NCBI GenBank assembly: GCA_033439685.1
Contig: JAUEDM010000001.1
Coordinates: 6,324,001 to 6,388,000, forward strand
DNA from: Apodospora peruviana
Lineage: Eukaryota; Ascomycota; Sordariomycetes; Sordariales; Lasiosphaeriaceae
DNA: 64,000 nt
Reading direction: 5' to 3'
Within the stretch, counting starts at the first letter, position 1; each line of letters opens with the position of its first letter. Under the pieces are notes generated by a model, which was not told the origin of the DNA, did not search any database, and worked only from the letters and a program-made list of their open reading frames with translations. The position numbers were made by a program, and so were the translations under genes. This document shows, in pieces, positions 47,734-57,838 of this stretch.

Positions 47734-49455
47734 ACACCGGTCTGGGAATCCTCAACTGCCGTGCCGTTGTTTATGTGACTATGATGAGAATGAGTCCTGT
47801 CTGAACTTACTGTCCATGGCTCGAGGTGTTGCGGTGGGTCTGCTGGCTTGGTCGAGGGTTGTTTATTGCGTTGGGGGCATATTTTCCTTTGTCTTTTTTT
47901 ATTCTCTGGCAGGAGCCGTGGGTTATTCTCTTCTTCTCACTCTTGGGGGTGTTTGGTTTTGCACAGGCCGTCTCTCGTTTGATTAACATGTACCATGCAT
48001 GCAACAACATGCAACCTGTTAGCTTTGATCTTCTTTCTAGCTTCCTTTTCTTGCTGAGGTCTTTAGGAGTTGGCACGGCGACACACATAAACAGTAACAA
48101 TGATTGAGCGAAGGGGGAATGGTCGATGGCTATGGATTAGGTTCTTTCGCATTTTTACTTCTCTTCTTTCTCCTCTTTTCTTTCTGGTACTTTTTATCTG
48201 CTGTCTATATTCATGTACTGTTGGGTCTGGTCTGGTCGTGTTCATCATGGGAAGCACTAGTTCCAAAAAACCACCCTTTCGTATCAAGTATGCAATATGC
48301 AACATCACAGCGAAAAGCGCGATTAAGTCTCTGATCAAGTATTTCTTCGGAGTGAGAGTGAGAGTGATTAAGTGACTGCGTATGAATGTACCAGCCAGGC
48401 AAGATGGCACATACCTTACTTTCCTCTATCTGCATCGTAGTGAGTGATATCCAGCACAGCATCACAGCATAGTTCCATCCATCCACCCATCCATCCAAGC
48501 TATATAGAACCGTCTATGCCCGAAGAAATGGATATAGCCAAATAGAAGTGGTGCTCTAATCTGTGATAACCGTCTCCTGACAAATCCCCACTACAAGGCT
48601 GGCACCATATTTGCCCAAGCCAGATAACAATGTAAGCGGCATGAAATAATACCCAAGGATGGGAAAAGGGGCCAGATAGAAGAGAATTACTATTGAATAA
48701 TATAGGCACCTGGTGAACGGATGGAACACGAGTGGCAATCGAACTGACAGATTGGGTAGTTGTTTAATTTCGATTATTCGCTTCTTATTATGTCAGGTAG
48801 GTAGGTAGTTTAGGTAGCTTGCTGATCTCTAATACCAACATAACGAATTTATGGTCCTCATATTGTCTTCTCAGTATTCCAATGTAGCCCCAAAATTACT
48901 GAAATATTTGCATCTCAAGTTATTAAGCCAAAGTATGGGTATTATGCCAAAAACGCCAGGCTTATGTATTTTGCCCCCTTTTCTGTTGTCTCGTGGTCCG
49001 GTTCACCCAACCGGTTTACATTAAGGTATGCGGCATTTCCGCTAGGGAGCACTGGCTCGCACCAGGCTTTCATTCTAGATAGATCAAAATCCAGTTTGTT
49101 AGTTTTCTGTTCATTTTTCACAATTTGATTAGGTGGTACCATCAAGACTGGGATGGCTTACATATTCATGAACTGAAAGTCAGTAACTGCGGCGTGCGTA
49201 AGTACCTAGGCACATATTTCCCTTTAGAAACTCCGAGCTCTGGTACAGTTGCACCAGACTGGTTGTTGGCCGATATTCATGTTCCTTCACCGGTTATCAC
49301 ATCCAACTGTAAGATCACAGGTCAGCATGTCGTTGAACCAGACTTCTTCTGAATTTTACATTATATGATCTACCATTGATTAGTTAGTACTGACGAAACT
49401 CATATTTCTGTATGTAACTTACACTGATTTAGCAAGAGATCGAAGATCACCCCTA
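47734..49455. other. Intergenic, no gene supported
   Basis: About 1.7 kb between the convergent PRO45-like gene and the unknown zinc-finger-like gene. Contains CCATCCATCC repeats (48476-48499) and an AGGTAGGTAGG island (48796-48817). Frames are short and unremarkable. Confidence 0.5.
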
Positions 49456-49617
49456 CTAGCGGGAGGCATATCGAGCAACGTAGCGGCACTTATACCGTGA
49501 TCCGACACGAGGTAGCTCGACCTCTTTCGTAGTAGCTTTAGATGACCTGCGCAGCGGACTCGCCAAACAGTCGTCAGTCTTCTCGCACTCCTTGCACCGG
49601 CTGTGGATCTGGCACCA
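49456..49617 (-). pseudogene. Possible in-frame 3' extension of the zinc-finger-like gene beyond TGA
   Basis: A 53-codon open extension in the same frame as the 279-aa gene, after TGA 49620-49618 and ending with TAG. Cysteines and a His occur with zinc-finger-like spacing (WCQIHSRCKEC). Whether it is translated is unknown. Confidence 0.4.
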
Positions 49618-50457
49618 TCAGCAGGAACCGTCCCATGATGTGCTGGCACTGCCGCAGTTGCAGCAGATCCGGTTGCCTCGGGGCTGGATATCACAAGATT
49701 TGTCGTCTTCGGTGGTGGTGTTGGAGGATTGAGAGCTGACGGAAGTGGCAGCTGTATCGATACTTCGAGAAGAGAAGATTGATGTGTTGCTGTTGGTACG
49801 AGAGCTAGTCGCTGTGGCAGTAGGACTTGTCGAGCCACGTTGATTATATGGCCCGATCTTCTTATCATGATGGTAAATGAGGTGGAATACATGTGTCCAC
49901 TCCTTTCCACCATAAAGTAACTGATCGGGAGACCGATAGGATGACGTCTTGTTGGCTCGCATGATCATACGGGCAAACGTCGGTTCAGGGATACTGTTGA
50001 TGGTTGCTTCGGGAGTCTTGGTTGTGCTCGAGTTGCTTCCAGCAAACATGATCGTAGTCCTCCTCGGCTCGTGAGCAACGACGTTGTCCGCTTGAACATC
50101 TTTGCTGGATCCAGCAAATTTAATCGTAGTCTTCTTCTTCTCAGGGGCAGCGCTGGTAGACTGAACTATTGCCCCTTGCAGTAACCTCTGCGTCAAACAG
50201 GAATGCGATAGCCCCAGCTCCGATCGCTGGCTCGTAGGCCTGACCTTCTCGCGCTGAAACAAGATCTGACCAGCAGAAACTGTTTCTGTTTGCTTGTGAG
50301 CATACCGACAGGCATGTGGATTGGAGTGGTGTTCAGAGTCATCAAACTCATCCTCGCCGCTGTCGCTGTCGCCGCCGTCGAATACGTTAGGATATCCATC
50401 CTCATCGCAACCACCGCGCAAACCCGCAGCCTCTTTCATTTTGGCGAGGAAATCCAT
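49618..50457 (-). CDS. Unrecognised protein with FAGS repeats and interrupted Cys-rich C-terminus
   Basis: A 279-aa intronless frame, ATG at 50457, TGA at 49620-49618. I do not recognise the family. Visible features are an acidic N-terminal segment (FDGGDSDSGEDEFDDSE, 26-42), two related motifs KKTTIKFAGSSK (108-119) and RRTTIMFAGSNS (132-143), a Ser/Thr-rich stretch (209-249) and a cysteine cluster RICCNCGS...WDGSC (264-279). The last sense codon is Cys and the next is TGA; beyond it the same frame stays open for 53 codons to TAG at 49458-49456 and reads WCQIHSRCKECEKTDDC, which continues the Cys/His spacing of a zinc finger. This suggests a nonsense mutation, a sequencing error or stop readthrough in a gene that originally ended at 49456. 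It is not supported by homology, only by pattern. Confidence 0.55.
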   Translation of the reverse strand: MDFLAKMKEAAGLRGGCDEDGYPNVFDGGDSDSGEDEFDDSEHHSNPHACRYAHKQTETVSAGQILFQREKVRPTSQRSELGLSHSCLTQRLLQGAIVQSTSAAPEKKKTTIKFAGSSKDVQADNVVAHEPRRTTIMFAGSNSSTTKTPEATINSIPEPTFARMIMRANKTSSYRSPDQLLYGGKEWTHVFHLIYHHDKKIGPYNQRGSTSPTATATSSRTNSNTSIFSSRSIDTAATSVSSQSSNTTTEDDKSCDIQPRGNRICCNCGSASTSWDGSC

Positions 50458-51446
50458 CTTCTTGCGTTGCTGTTGTACAAATTATACACAGATAATAAGG
50501 AAGACGATGAGACAGAGACGAATGAACTGATCGATGGGTCTGAGGATGAGAAAGCAGACTTGGGTAAGGAGTAAGACCGTCATCTGGTTAACCCGAAGAG
50601 AGAAGAGAGGAAACAAACCTGGCTTGCCTTTTTTTAAGTATACACACGACACCGCAAGCGAGTCACAGCCAGCTGTGTAAGTTGCGAGTGAATGAATGTG
50701 TGTGTTTGGCAAGGCAGTATTAGCTCCGGTTCCACACAATGTTGAGAAGAGTGAATGGGCAAACTCAGTTAATGCCCTTTCGTCTGGGCAACCTAAAGTT
50801 TATATACACTGGAGGAGTAAATGCTGTGGCCCCGCAAGTCGTGAACAATGTGAGGAAAGTAGTGAATAATAAGACAAAATGGACACAACGGCATTGTTTT
50901 TTCTTGTTCGCTGGTGTCGTTCTTTATTCTTTGTACAAACGACTTGAAAGGAATCATTGCTGCTGGAGCAGCATCTCCAATTTGACAGCTGGCAGTGTCG
51001 CGAAAATATAGATGCGAAACTTTTGTAGTTGAACGGGAAGCTTAGCTGGTTTTGGACGCAAGTGTCAACGTCCAGCAACACGATGATTCATCCAAAAGCT
51101 GATGAATCATGTTTAACTTTGCTGGCGGGAATGATGTGAGTAACAGAGGCGTAGTTCATCTCGTACTCCATAAACGGCGGAAAAGTTCTAACACTGGCCG
51201 AACACCGGATGAAGCTCGTGTAACTCGGTTCTGATCTTATCATCGTTTATATGGGGTTATATGACTTCTTGCACAAACACCAGCAGTAAGCAATCCATCA
51301 AAGAAGCAAACTGCTTGCCTGTTCCCAAAATGTCAGTTAAAATTACAAAAAAAGAATCTCCAGATGTTTGCTCCGCCTTGTCCAATTGCCACCTCCGTAT
51401 TCCTTGACCTCATTTGCTCCGGACAGGCCATAACTTCTTCCACCCC
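50458..51446. other. Intergenic with a 10-bp perfect palindrome
   Basis: About 1 kb between two minus-strand genes. It contains the inverted repeat described at 51083-51110. No gene supported. Confidence 0.5.
51083..51110. repeat. Perfect 10-bp inverted repeat, 8-base loop
   Basis: ATGATTCATC and GATGAATCAT are exact reverse complements separated by CAAAAGCT. Each arm holds TGATTCA/TGAATCA, one base away from the bZIP site TGACTCA. It lies 337 bases beyond the sirtuin stop codon and could be a factor site or a hairpin. Confidence 0.5.
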
Positions 51447-52855
51447 TTAGAGGTGTTCGGCGGAACTAATCTTGGCACCATCTTTCACAGTCGACTTATC
51501 GGAAAGGGCTCCCTCGCCAGCAGAATTTCCCCCTGGTGGTGTCCCAGCGGTTGCTTCTGAGCTGGGTTCTCCTGTGGACACGCTTCCGCGATTCACTGAG
51601 ACAACATCTGCGGCGCCTACTGATGCTGCGGCATCTCCTCCGGTTGCTCCCGTTTCTGCCTCGGGTTTTCCTCCCGCATATTTTGCAGCCGGTAAGTCCT
51701 CGTCGTAACCGCGAGCCTTTTCCTCATCGGCTTTATATAACTGATAGCTCTCCATAGTCTCCTGGTAAGTCTCTCCTTCTTGGGATTCCGTAAAGCTGCT
51801 CGCGTCGTTAGTCTCCTCGAAATCTTGTAAACGCACACCGCGGTCTAAATCATCAGCGAGCCGCGATACTTCATCTTCTAGGACTGCAGCTGCACGCTTC
51901 CCCGTACCCTGCATTTGCCTCTCGGCCTCTTCATCCCCTACAAGCTTTCTCCACTCTGACTCCAGCTCCTCTCGCCATCCCAACTCGTCGGCCAGCTTCC
52001 GCACGCCGGTATCGCAGTCTCCCAACTCCAGCACGTCGTCTGCGCGTGACCCCAGACTTCCCACTCGGTCCAAATTGAAGAGCACTCTCGGCGCGTGTCG
52101 TGAGATCTGGTCAGGCAGGCCGGCAAAGGGGTGAACCATCAAGCTAGTACCCATGACAATGGCCAAGTCGGCCGTGGAGGTCGTATGAATACGGTCGTAG
52201 AAGGTCGGCGGCAGGGCCTCGTGGAAGAAGACGATGTCAGGTTTCACAAGGCCACCGCACTTCTTGTCGATGCAAAGGGGGACTTCGGCGCGCTCCACAT
52301 GCTCCCGCATTAGGTTCTCTGGGTAAGGGGTCTTGCAATCAATGCATCGCTGGTCCGCGAAGCTCCCGTGGGCCTCGACGATTAGCTCTGGCGGAATGCC
52401 AGCTGCCCGCTCTAGGCAGTCAATGTTCTGCGTGAAGAGCTGGTGCAAGAGCCCCTTCTTGGCCAGCATACTGATAAACACATGAGAGATGGTGGGGAAG
52501 AATTTGCCTGGGTAGAGATCCTTGGCGAGCACGTAGAACGGCTTTGGGTTTTCCTTGAAGAACAGCAAGTCGAATACAGCCTCTGGCTCTGGCAAATTGA
52601 GTCTGGCAAGGTTGGCGTAAAGACCTGTATCCGGCGAGCGGAAGTCGGGAACTATTGAAGTGAGTCAGCACCTGGCGATGTTGATGAGTCTCGAATCAAC
52701 CTACTTCCTGCTGCCGTTGAGATTCCTGCACCTGTCATGACCACGATACGGCGGACATTGCCGGACTTGATATGCTGGGCAACGGCGGCGAGAGAGCGCT
52801 CGGTGAGCGTCTCTGGCGGCGTGCCGGCGCTCACGGTAGAATGGTCTTGACCCAT
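51447..52855 (-). CDS. hst2: NAD-dependent protein deacetylase, Hst2/SIRT2 class
   Basis: Two exons, 52855-52705 and 52651-51447, with a 53-nt intron, coding for 451 aa. The sirtuin core spans about 20-300 with GAGIS (42-46), IPDFRSP (51-57), TQNID (124-128), catalytic His in EAHGSF (145), four zinc cysteines (153, 156, 177, 182) and MGTSLMVHPFA. The motif pattern, with KKCGGLVKPDIVFFHE, is that of class I sirtuins of the Hst2/SIRT2 branch, mainly cytoplasmic enzymes that deacetylate tubulin, histones and metabolic enzymes using NAD. The last 150 residues are acidic and Ala/Gly-rich and carry no domain I recognise; such tails are common in Hst2. The start is the first ATG giving a full N-terminus. 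An Hst1-4 paralogue is the alternative. Confidence 0.93.
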
Positions 52856-54964
52856 CCTTCTCCGAGACCGCGGCTTCTTACCACCGGACTTCTGTGGCCG
52901 AAAGGAGACGTCGTCGTCAAACTGCTTCCCTCTCCCGCCCTTCTTGGCACGAGGCCGACCTGCCTTTCCCGAGTGTCCTATTGTGCCGACCTTTCTGATC
53001 GACGGGCAGGGAGGAGGATGGTGCGATGCAGGGGCAATAGAAGATGTAGTTGTGAGATAGATAAATGGTCAAAAGTGGGGTTGTGGAGGTAAACAGTAGC
53101 AAGAGCACTGATGAGCAAAGGGGATGAGAAGAGCTGCCCTGGGCGCGGTCTACGAGCCAAAGTCTTTGTCGCTTTGTAGTCTGATGAGCCGAAGTGTAGA
53201 GTGGTTAAGGTAGGAAGCCGGAAGTAAGGCAAGACACAAACAGCTAAGGCAAAGGCAGTCGTCGGTGGGATAGCTGCACAGCTGCAGTCGCCGTGTTACA
53301 TCACCTGCGGGGTGTGACTGAGAGGGACTGGTCGACAGGGGGCGTTGTCGTTCCTTTCTTGCAAGAAAGGTTGCCTGCAGGCCTGCCTGCCTTATCGTCT
53401 CTGAATTTTATCACTACGGCGGGGCAACCTGAGGTGGGGAAGAATCCGTCTGTCAAAACGGTGATTTCCGCTGGGGGCGTAAAGATTTGTGCCACGTTGA
53501 AGATGGAGAGATAGGACATTTTCTTTACGAACCTGGAGAAGTTTGGTTCATTCAAGAATAGACCTCTCTGTTCAAACCCCACAGAAACCTACAGAATTCC
53601 TTGGTCGTGCGTTGAATGATGCACAGCATGGGCTGCATCTGTCCAAGCTCTTTTCCGGCGTGCTTTGTGCACCCCAGAACGCCTCAAGTTTAGCGCCAGA
53701 GCTGAGCTTGGTCGCTTGCTTGGGGGGGGGGGGGCGCCGCCTGGAGATGCTCGTCCTGGTCAATGGGCGGTCGGTGCTTGGAGCGGGCAGCACCTCAGGC
53801 AGGGGTCGAGTTTAAGCCAACGACATCTCTTTTTACCATCATCTTCGAGTCATGAATCATTCATTTCATTGTCTTGCTCAGCCTCAGCACCACACCGTCT
53901 CTGTTACACACAGCTTAAAGTTTTCTCTTTGAATTATGAATTAATTCTCCATCACCTGCAGACCAACAATGCCAGGTATCGAAACGAAAAGAAAAAAGAA
54001 AAGAAAAACAGGTTGTTGCCTTACATTCTATGCGTATAAACGTGAATTGTTTTTCTCCTTAGTTTGTATTGATATCACTTTCTTCCCTACCTATTCCCAT
54101 CGGGGTCAGGGAATCATCTTGGTTTAGCTTTTTTTCCGGATTCAAGAACAGTCATCGTCTATCTGATACTATGCTGCCACAAGAGATAGGTCTTCTCCGG
54201 AGGCGCTGGCCAGGTTGATCGAGATCGATGGACTCTGATCATCTACCCTTATGGCTTCCAGTGTCGCTAGGCCTTTGGCAAGCTTCAAGTAATCTTTCGG
54301 TATCATTCATCCCAATTCTTCCATCGTCTCGTCTCCGCAATCCCGTCATCTCTGGCCCGACTCCCTCCCCTCATCCAACTCTTTTCTTATTCTTGATTCT
54401 GCACGCTCGTCCACCCGCCGGCGGTTCGCCTCGGAAGATCAAGGTCATCGGGGCCTCATCCCGAAGGAGAGTCAAAGGCAGCGTACACCAATCCACGGTA
54501 AATAATTCAATCGGTATTTCTTCCTGTTCTTCTCGTCCCGAAAGCCCCAGTGGTCAACTCTAGCGTTTTACTTTGCAGCAATGTTGCGACCTCTTATCAC
54601 TGACCACTCTGCCACTCGACAGACACTGACTGTCGAGAGCCCTAACACTCCCGGGCATCAAGGCGCGCAGACTCGAGGCAGAGGCAAAGGCACAGAACGC
54701 CGCCAATTGGCGCGCTGATCCTGACGGCAATGCTGCCGTTGCAAGAGGCAAAGAGCAGACAGAGCCTTGGTCTTCAAGCGCATCGTGGCGACCAACTGGG
54801 TGAACACCTCAGACCGACAACAGCGACCTCGATGGCTAGGAATTTACACCGGGATATCAGGTATCCTTGGCCATAGTCTCGCTCATCAATTTCGGGCCAC
54901 TGCGCCTTTGCTGAAGACGAGGCGGTTCTGCTGGCCAAATACCACAACATCACCCAGCAATCCC
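52856..54964. other. Intergenic, no firm gene; weak coding-like fragment near 54650-54785
   Basis: Upstream of the sirtuin the sequence is repeat-poor but holds a G run (53723-53733). On the plus strand around 54660-54785 one frame reads RLEAEAKAQNAANWRADPDG and GNAAVARGKEQTEPW, which looks protein-like, but it has no start, no domain I know, and stops soon after. An intron-like GTAAAT...TTTGCAG pair lies at 54500-54579. This could be an exon of an undetected gene or a relic. Confidence 0.35.
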
Positions 54965-55152
54965 CAGTCAACAAGCCAGCCAGTCAACAAGCCAGCCAGT
55001 CAACAAGCCAGCCAGTCAACAAGCCAGCCAGTCAACAAGCCAGCCAGTCAACAAGCCAGCCAGTCAACAAGCCAGCCAGTCAACAAGCCAGCCAGTCAAC
55101 AAGCCAGCCAGTCAACAAGCCAGCCAGTCAACAAGCCAGTCGACAAGCCAGC
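54965..55152 (+). repeat. 16-bp minisatellite, 11 tandem copies plus a diverged end
   Basis: The unit CAGTCAACAAGCCAGC repeats from 54965 in perfect register (starts every 16 bases to 55125); the last copy ends in T and is followed by a degenerate CGACAAGCCAGC. Because 16 is not a multiple of three, each plus-strand frame reads a 16-residue period (SQPVNKPASQQASQST), and one frame is open from 54767 to 55171. Copies are identical, indicating recent expansion or homogenisation. Confidence 0.95.
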
Positions 55153-55258
55153 GCGGGGGCCACCGGACTGACAATGTTATGATTTGGTCACGGGTGACTA
55201 ATTGTTTCAGAGGGCATCATAATGCTCTGTGTGAACTCGAACCTCGACTTGACCAATC

Positions 55259-55313
55259 CAGTCAACAAAGTCAGCCAACAAGCCAGTCAACAAGCCAGTC
55301 AACAAGCCAGCCG
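55259..55313 (+). repeat. Second, diverged cluster of the same repeat family (12-bp periodicity)
   Basis: About 110 bases after the main array, CAGTCAACAAGC-like units recur with mostly 12-base spacing and some changes (CAACAAAG, CAGCCAAC). It looks like a shortened relative of the 16-bp unit. Confidence 0.75.
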
Positions 55314-56793
55314 AAAAGCTAAGTTGGCTTCGGGCGTGATTGAGACATCAGCGTCTGGCAAGGCCTTAAGGGATTCCTTTTGCGCTCTGTGGCAGAAAGA
55401 GATGCGAATCTTGAATTTGTAGTATTATGTAACCGGCCATGAGCCTGCGCTTCGGTTTTGTATCACTTGCTTTATTTCCTATTTCTTTCACAGCTGCCGT
55501 GAGTGGCGCGAGTAAGAACGATGTTCGATTGCGGACGGTCTTCTATATATATTAAACCGTTCCAGTAAATTTCAAGTATTAATCTTGCGTTTCGTTTCTG
55601 TGATTGATCCCCATCCTTCGAGAGCCTCTTGTGACTTAAAGACCGTGCAAAAGATTGGCACAGTTCCCCGGTTCAACAGCCTACAACCACCATGACATTA
55701 TCCAGCAGTGTCAGCTATTTTGAAGAAGAGCCTGCATTATAGAGCTCTATGTGAGATTTCTGCTTGGTAGTACAGCCATCCCTCCGCCTTGGCCGCCCGC
55801 GGTATTTTCTAGTCGGTGATAGGTGTTCACCAGGCCAGACCCGAGCTTCCGACGCAGTCTGACTTCTAGGGATGAAGACCCATCAACGGTAGGGTTGGAA
55901 TAAATGCAACAGGGACAGTCAATAGGGAAGTTTACTGAGAACCTGGTTATTATGAATTCAACATTCGGCCGGCAGGTAACTTGGAAGGAGCGTCAGTCAC
56001 CAGACAGACCCCCATTTTGACCTCAAAAGTTCGGTCTACTTAAGTCACACTAGTACCTATTTAGATGACTGGCCGTACCATTCTCAGGCAAGTCTGGATT
56101 GTAGAAGAAGCGGTGAACTTTATTGTAGAAGAAGCGGTGAATTTATTGTAGAAGCCCGTAAACTTGGGACCTCCTCTTTCACACTGCGGAGGAATCCGGA
56201 AGAACTGAAGCCACGCAACTACGTCCTAGTCCTGTTCCTTGTCTCGCCTACATAATACCTTCGAGCTCTGACTGTCTCCTCGGCCTTTAGTGCGGTCTAC
56301 CACCGACTATAACGATCCGATGGTATCAACGCGACCTAGAAAATACCATCATGATGGTACAGTGCAACTTGCATGGTTTCACACAAATGGGAGAGGCACC
56401 ACAACGTCACCGATAGACGATTGTTCGCAAAAAATATCTTCTTCAACGTGTCTAGGTACATCGACAACGTGGCGGAAGTTGCGATAGGGCACAGTGTACA
56501 GCAGTAGCCGGTGTGAAATCCATCCTGTCGGCACAGCGAATGATCCCCCTCTCTCCACTCCGATATAATCTGTAAAGTAAATACCTACATGTATGAATAC
56601 AGAAAGGAGCTGATACAATGTTTAGACTCCATTCTATTACATACCTCAATCTGATGCCCTAAGCCATGCCGAACCTTGTCTTATAAATCCCGTGGTGCAG
56701 CCGTGGTGTATTGCTGCTACATAGGCTACATGGTGTTGACAATCCCTGGAAGGCTCCCTATGTACATATTACAGGCTTCCCCTCCTCTCCCAT
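55314..56793. other. Gene-poor DNA with a short tandem repeat
   Basis: No gene supported. A direct repeat of TTGTAGAAGAAGCGGTGAA occurs at about 56099 and 56124, with a third partial copy (TTGTAGAAG) at about 56147. Other frames are under 85 codons. Confidence 0.5.
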
Positions 56794-57405
56794 CTATTTA
56801 GGGGACTCCTTGGCATCGATGGCGGCCTCCTCACCTATGGCAGTCTGGACAGTGACGAAGGCGCACTTGGGAACGCCACTCGGAACCACCTCACCAGTAT
56901 CCTGGAGGCGCTCCAAGTCGACGGCCGGTTGGCGAGTACGATGATCCGAGGATCAACGGCGGGCACATGCGCAATGGGGTGCTGCCATAGGCGGGAGGAA
57001 GCGGTTGCGGCGCTCGCCTTGGCTTTGGCTGCCAGCAAAAACCGGGCCGGCTGGGAGCCCGAGGGCCTCGGCGACCTTTGCGACGGCAACAAAGAAATTG
57101 TCCGACAGGGTAAGACGCCATAGATTGGATGGGAATAGCTCCTGATCCCCGCCCGGGACCATTTGAAGGAAGTCCCAGTCTCGCCTCGATGCCACTTGGA
57201 ACCCGTCGACGATCACCTTCCGACACGCAAGTGCCCACAGGATGCTTGGCCTTTGCTAGTAATTTTGATTGTTGGAAATTGTCTCAAGGGTGTCGACTAG
57301 GGGCACGGTATTCGCAGAATCGGATCGGTCGTTCTTTTCGTCATTGCCGTCGTCGTCATCGTCCGTCCCAGTCGATGTAGTAGACCTGGCAAGAAATATG
57401 ATGTA
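56794..57405 (-). pseudogene. Broken coding frame of unknown family
   Basis: In one minus-strand frame three open blocks follow each other: 57405-57259, 57255-56956 and 56952-56797, separated by a single TAG (57258-57256) and a single TGA (56955-56953), ending at TAG 56796-56794. The blocks have protein-like composition: an acidic run (TDDDDDGNDEKND), then LACRKVIVDGFQVASRRDWD, FPSNLWRLTLSDNFFVAVAK and VAEALGLPAGPVFAG, and finally AVDLERLQDTGEVVPSGVPK. I do not recognise the family. TAG would arise from CAG by a CpA-to-TpA change, the kind made by repeat-induced point mutation; TGA could come from CGA. Introns spanning the stops cannot be fully excluded, but no good donor-acceptor pairs were seen. 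Confidence 0.45.
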
Positions 57406-57784
57406 TCACCACGTTTCTCAGGAGATGGGCTGCAGTGAGATGCCGCCACGAACTGGCTCAGGGGCTAGAGATCGGAGACAGGCAAAGAGGGGATGGCTTG
57501 TAGCCTCAGCCGCACTGCTATGCGTTTAGTGTTAGCAATGCCGAGGTATTGGAGGAGATGATTTTACTCGCCTTAGCTAGTAGCCTCCCTCAAAGCCGTT
57601 CCCTTCATCTTTCCGCACCCTCTCCGACCGTTCTTCCTTGCCGGTGGTCTGAGTTCTGGGCCGTCTCTCAGATCTTTAGACGGATAGATGGCCGACCCTG
57701 AACCGAGCTTCGACCGCGGCGCCCACTCAATCGAACTCAGAGGAGGCGAACAGTTTGAGCTGGCTTTGGCCAGCCGAATAGCGC

Positions 57785-57838
57785 AAGTTGCTGGTGATCT
57801 CCAACCAAGATAAGTTGCTGTATAGACGGATAAATGTC
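57785..57838 (-). pseudogene. Fragment resembling the DEAD-like motif of NFX1-type SF1 helicases
   Basis: The minus strand reads IYPSIQQLILVGDHQQL here, inside a frame 58069-57737. LILxGDHQQL is a conserved motif of the superfamily 1 helicases related to ZNFX1 and fission yeast Hrr1, where it follows an EEA(A/G) box. No Walker A (GPPGTGKS) or other helicase motif was found nearby, and the protein does not continue with the expected RP sequence after QQL. A short relic of a helicase gene is the best reading; chance is possible. Confidence 0.4.

Noticed and set aside
54965..55152. CRISPR-like regular repeat array
   Set aside because: Units are directly adjacent 16-mers without unique spacers, in a eukaryotic genome; it is a minisatellite.
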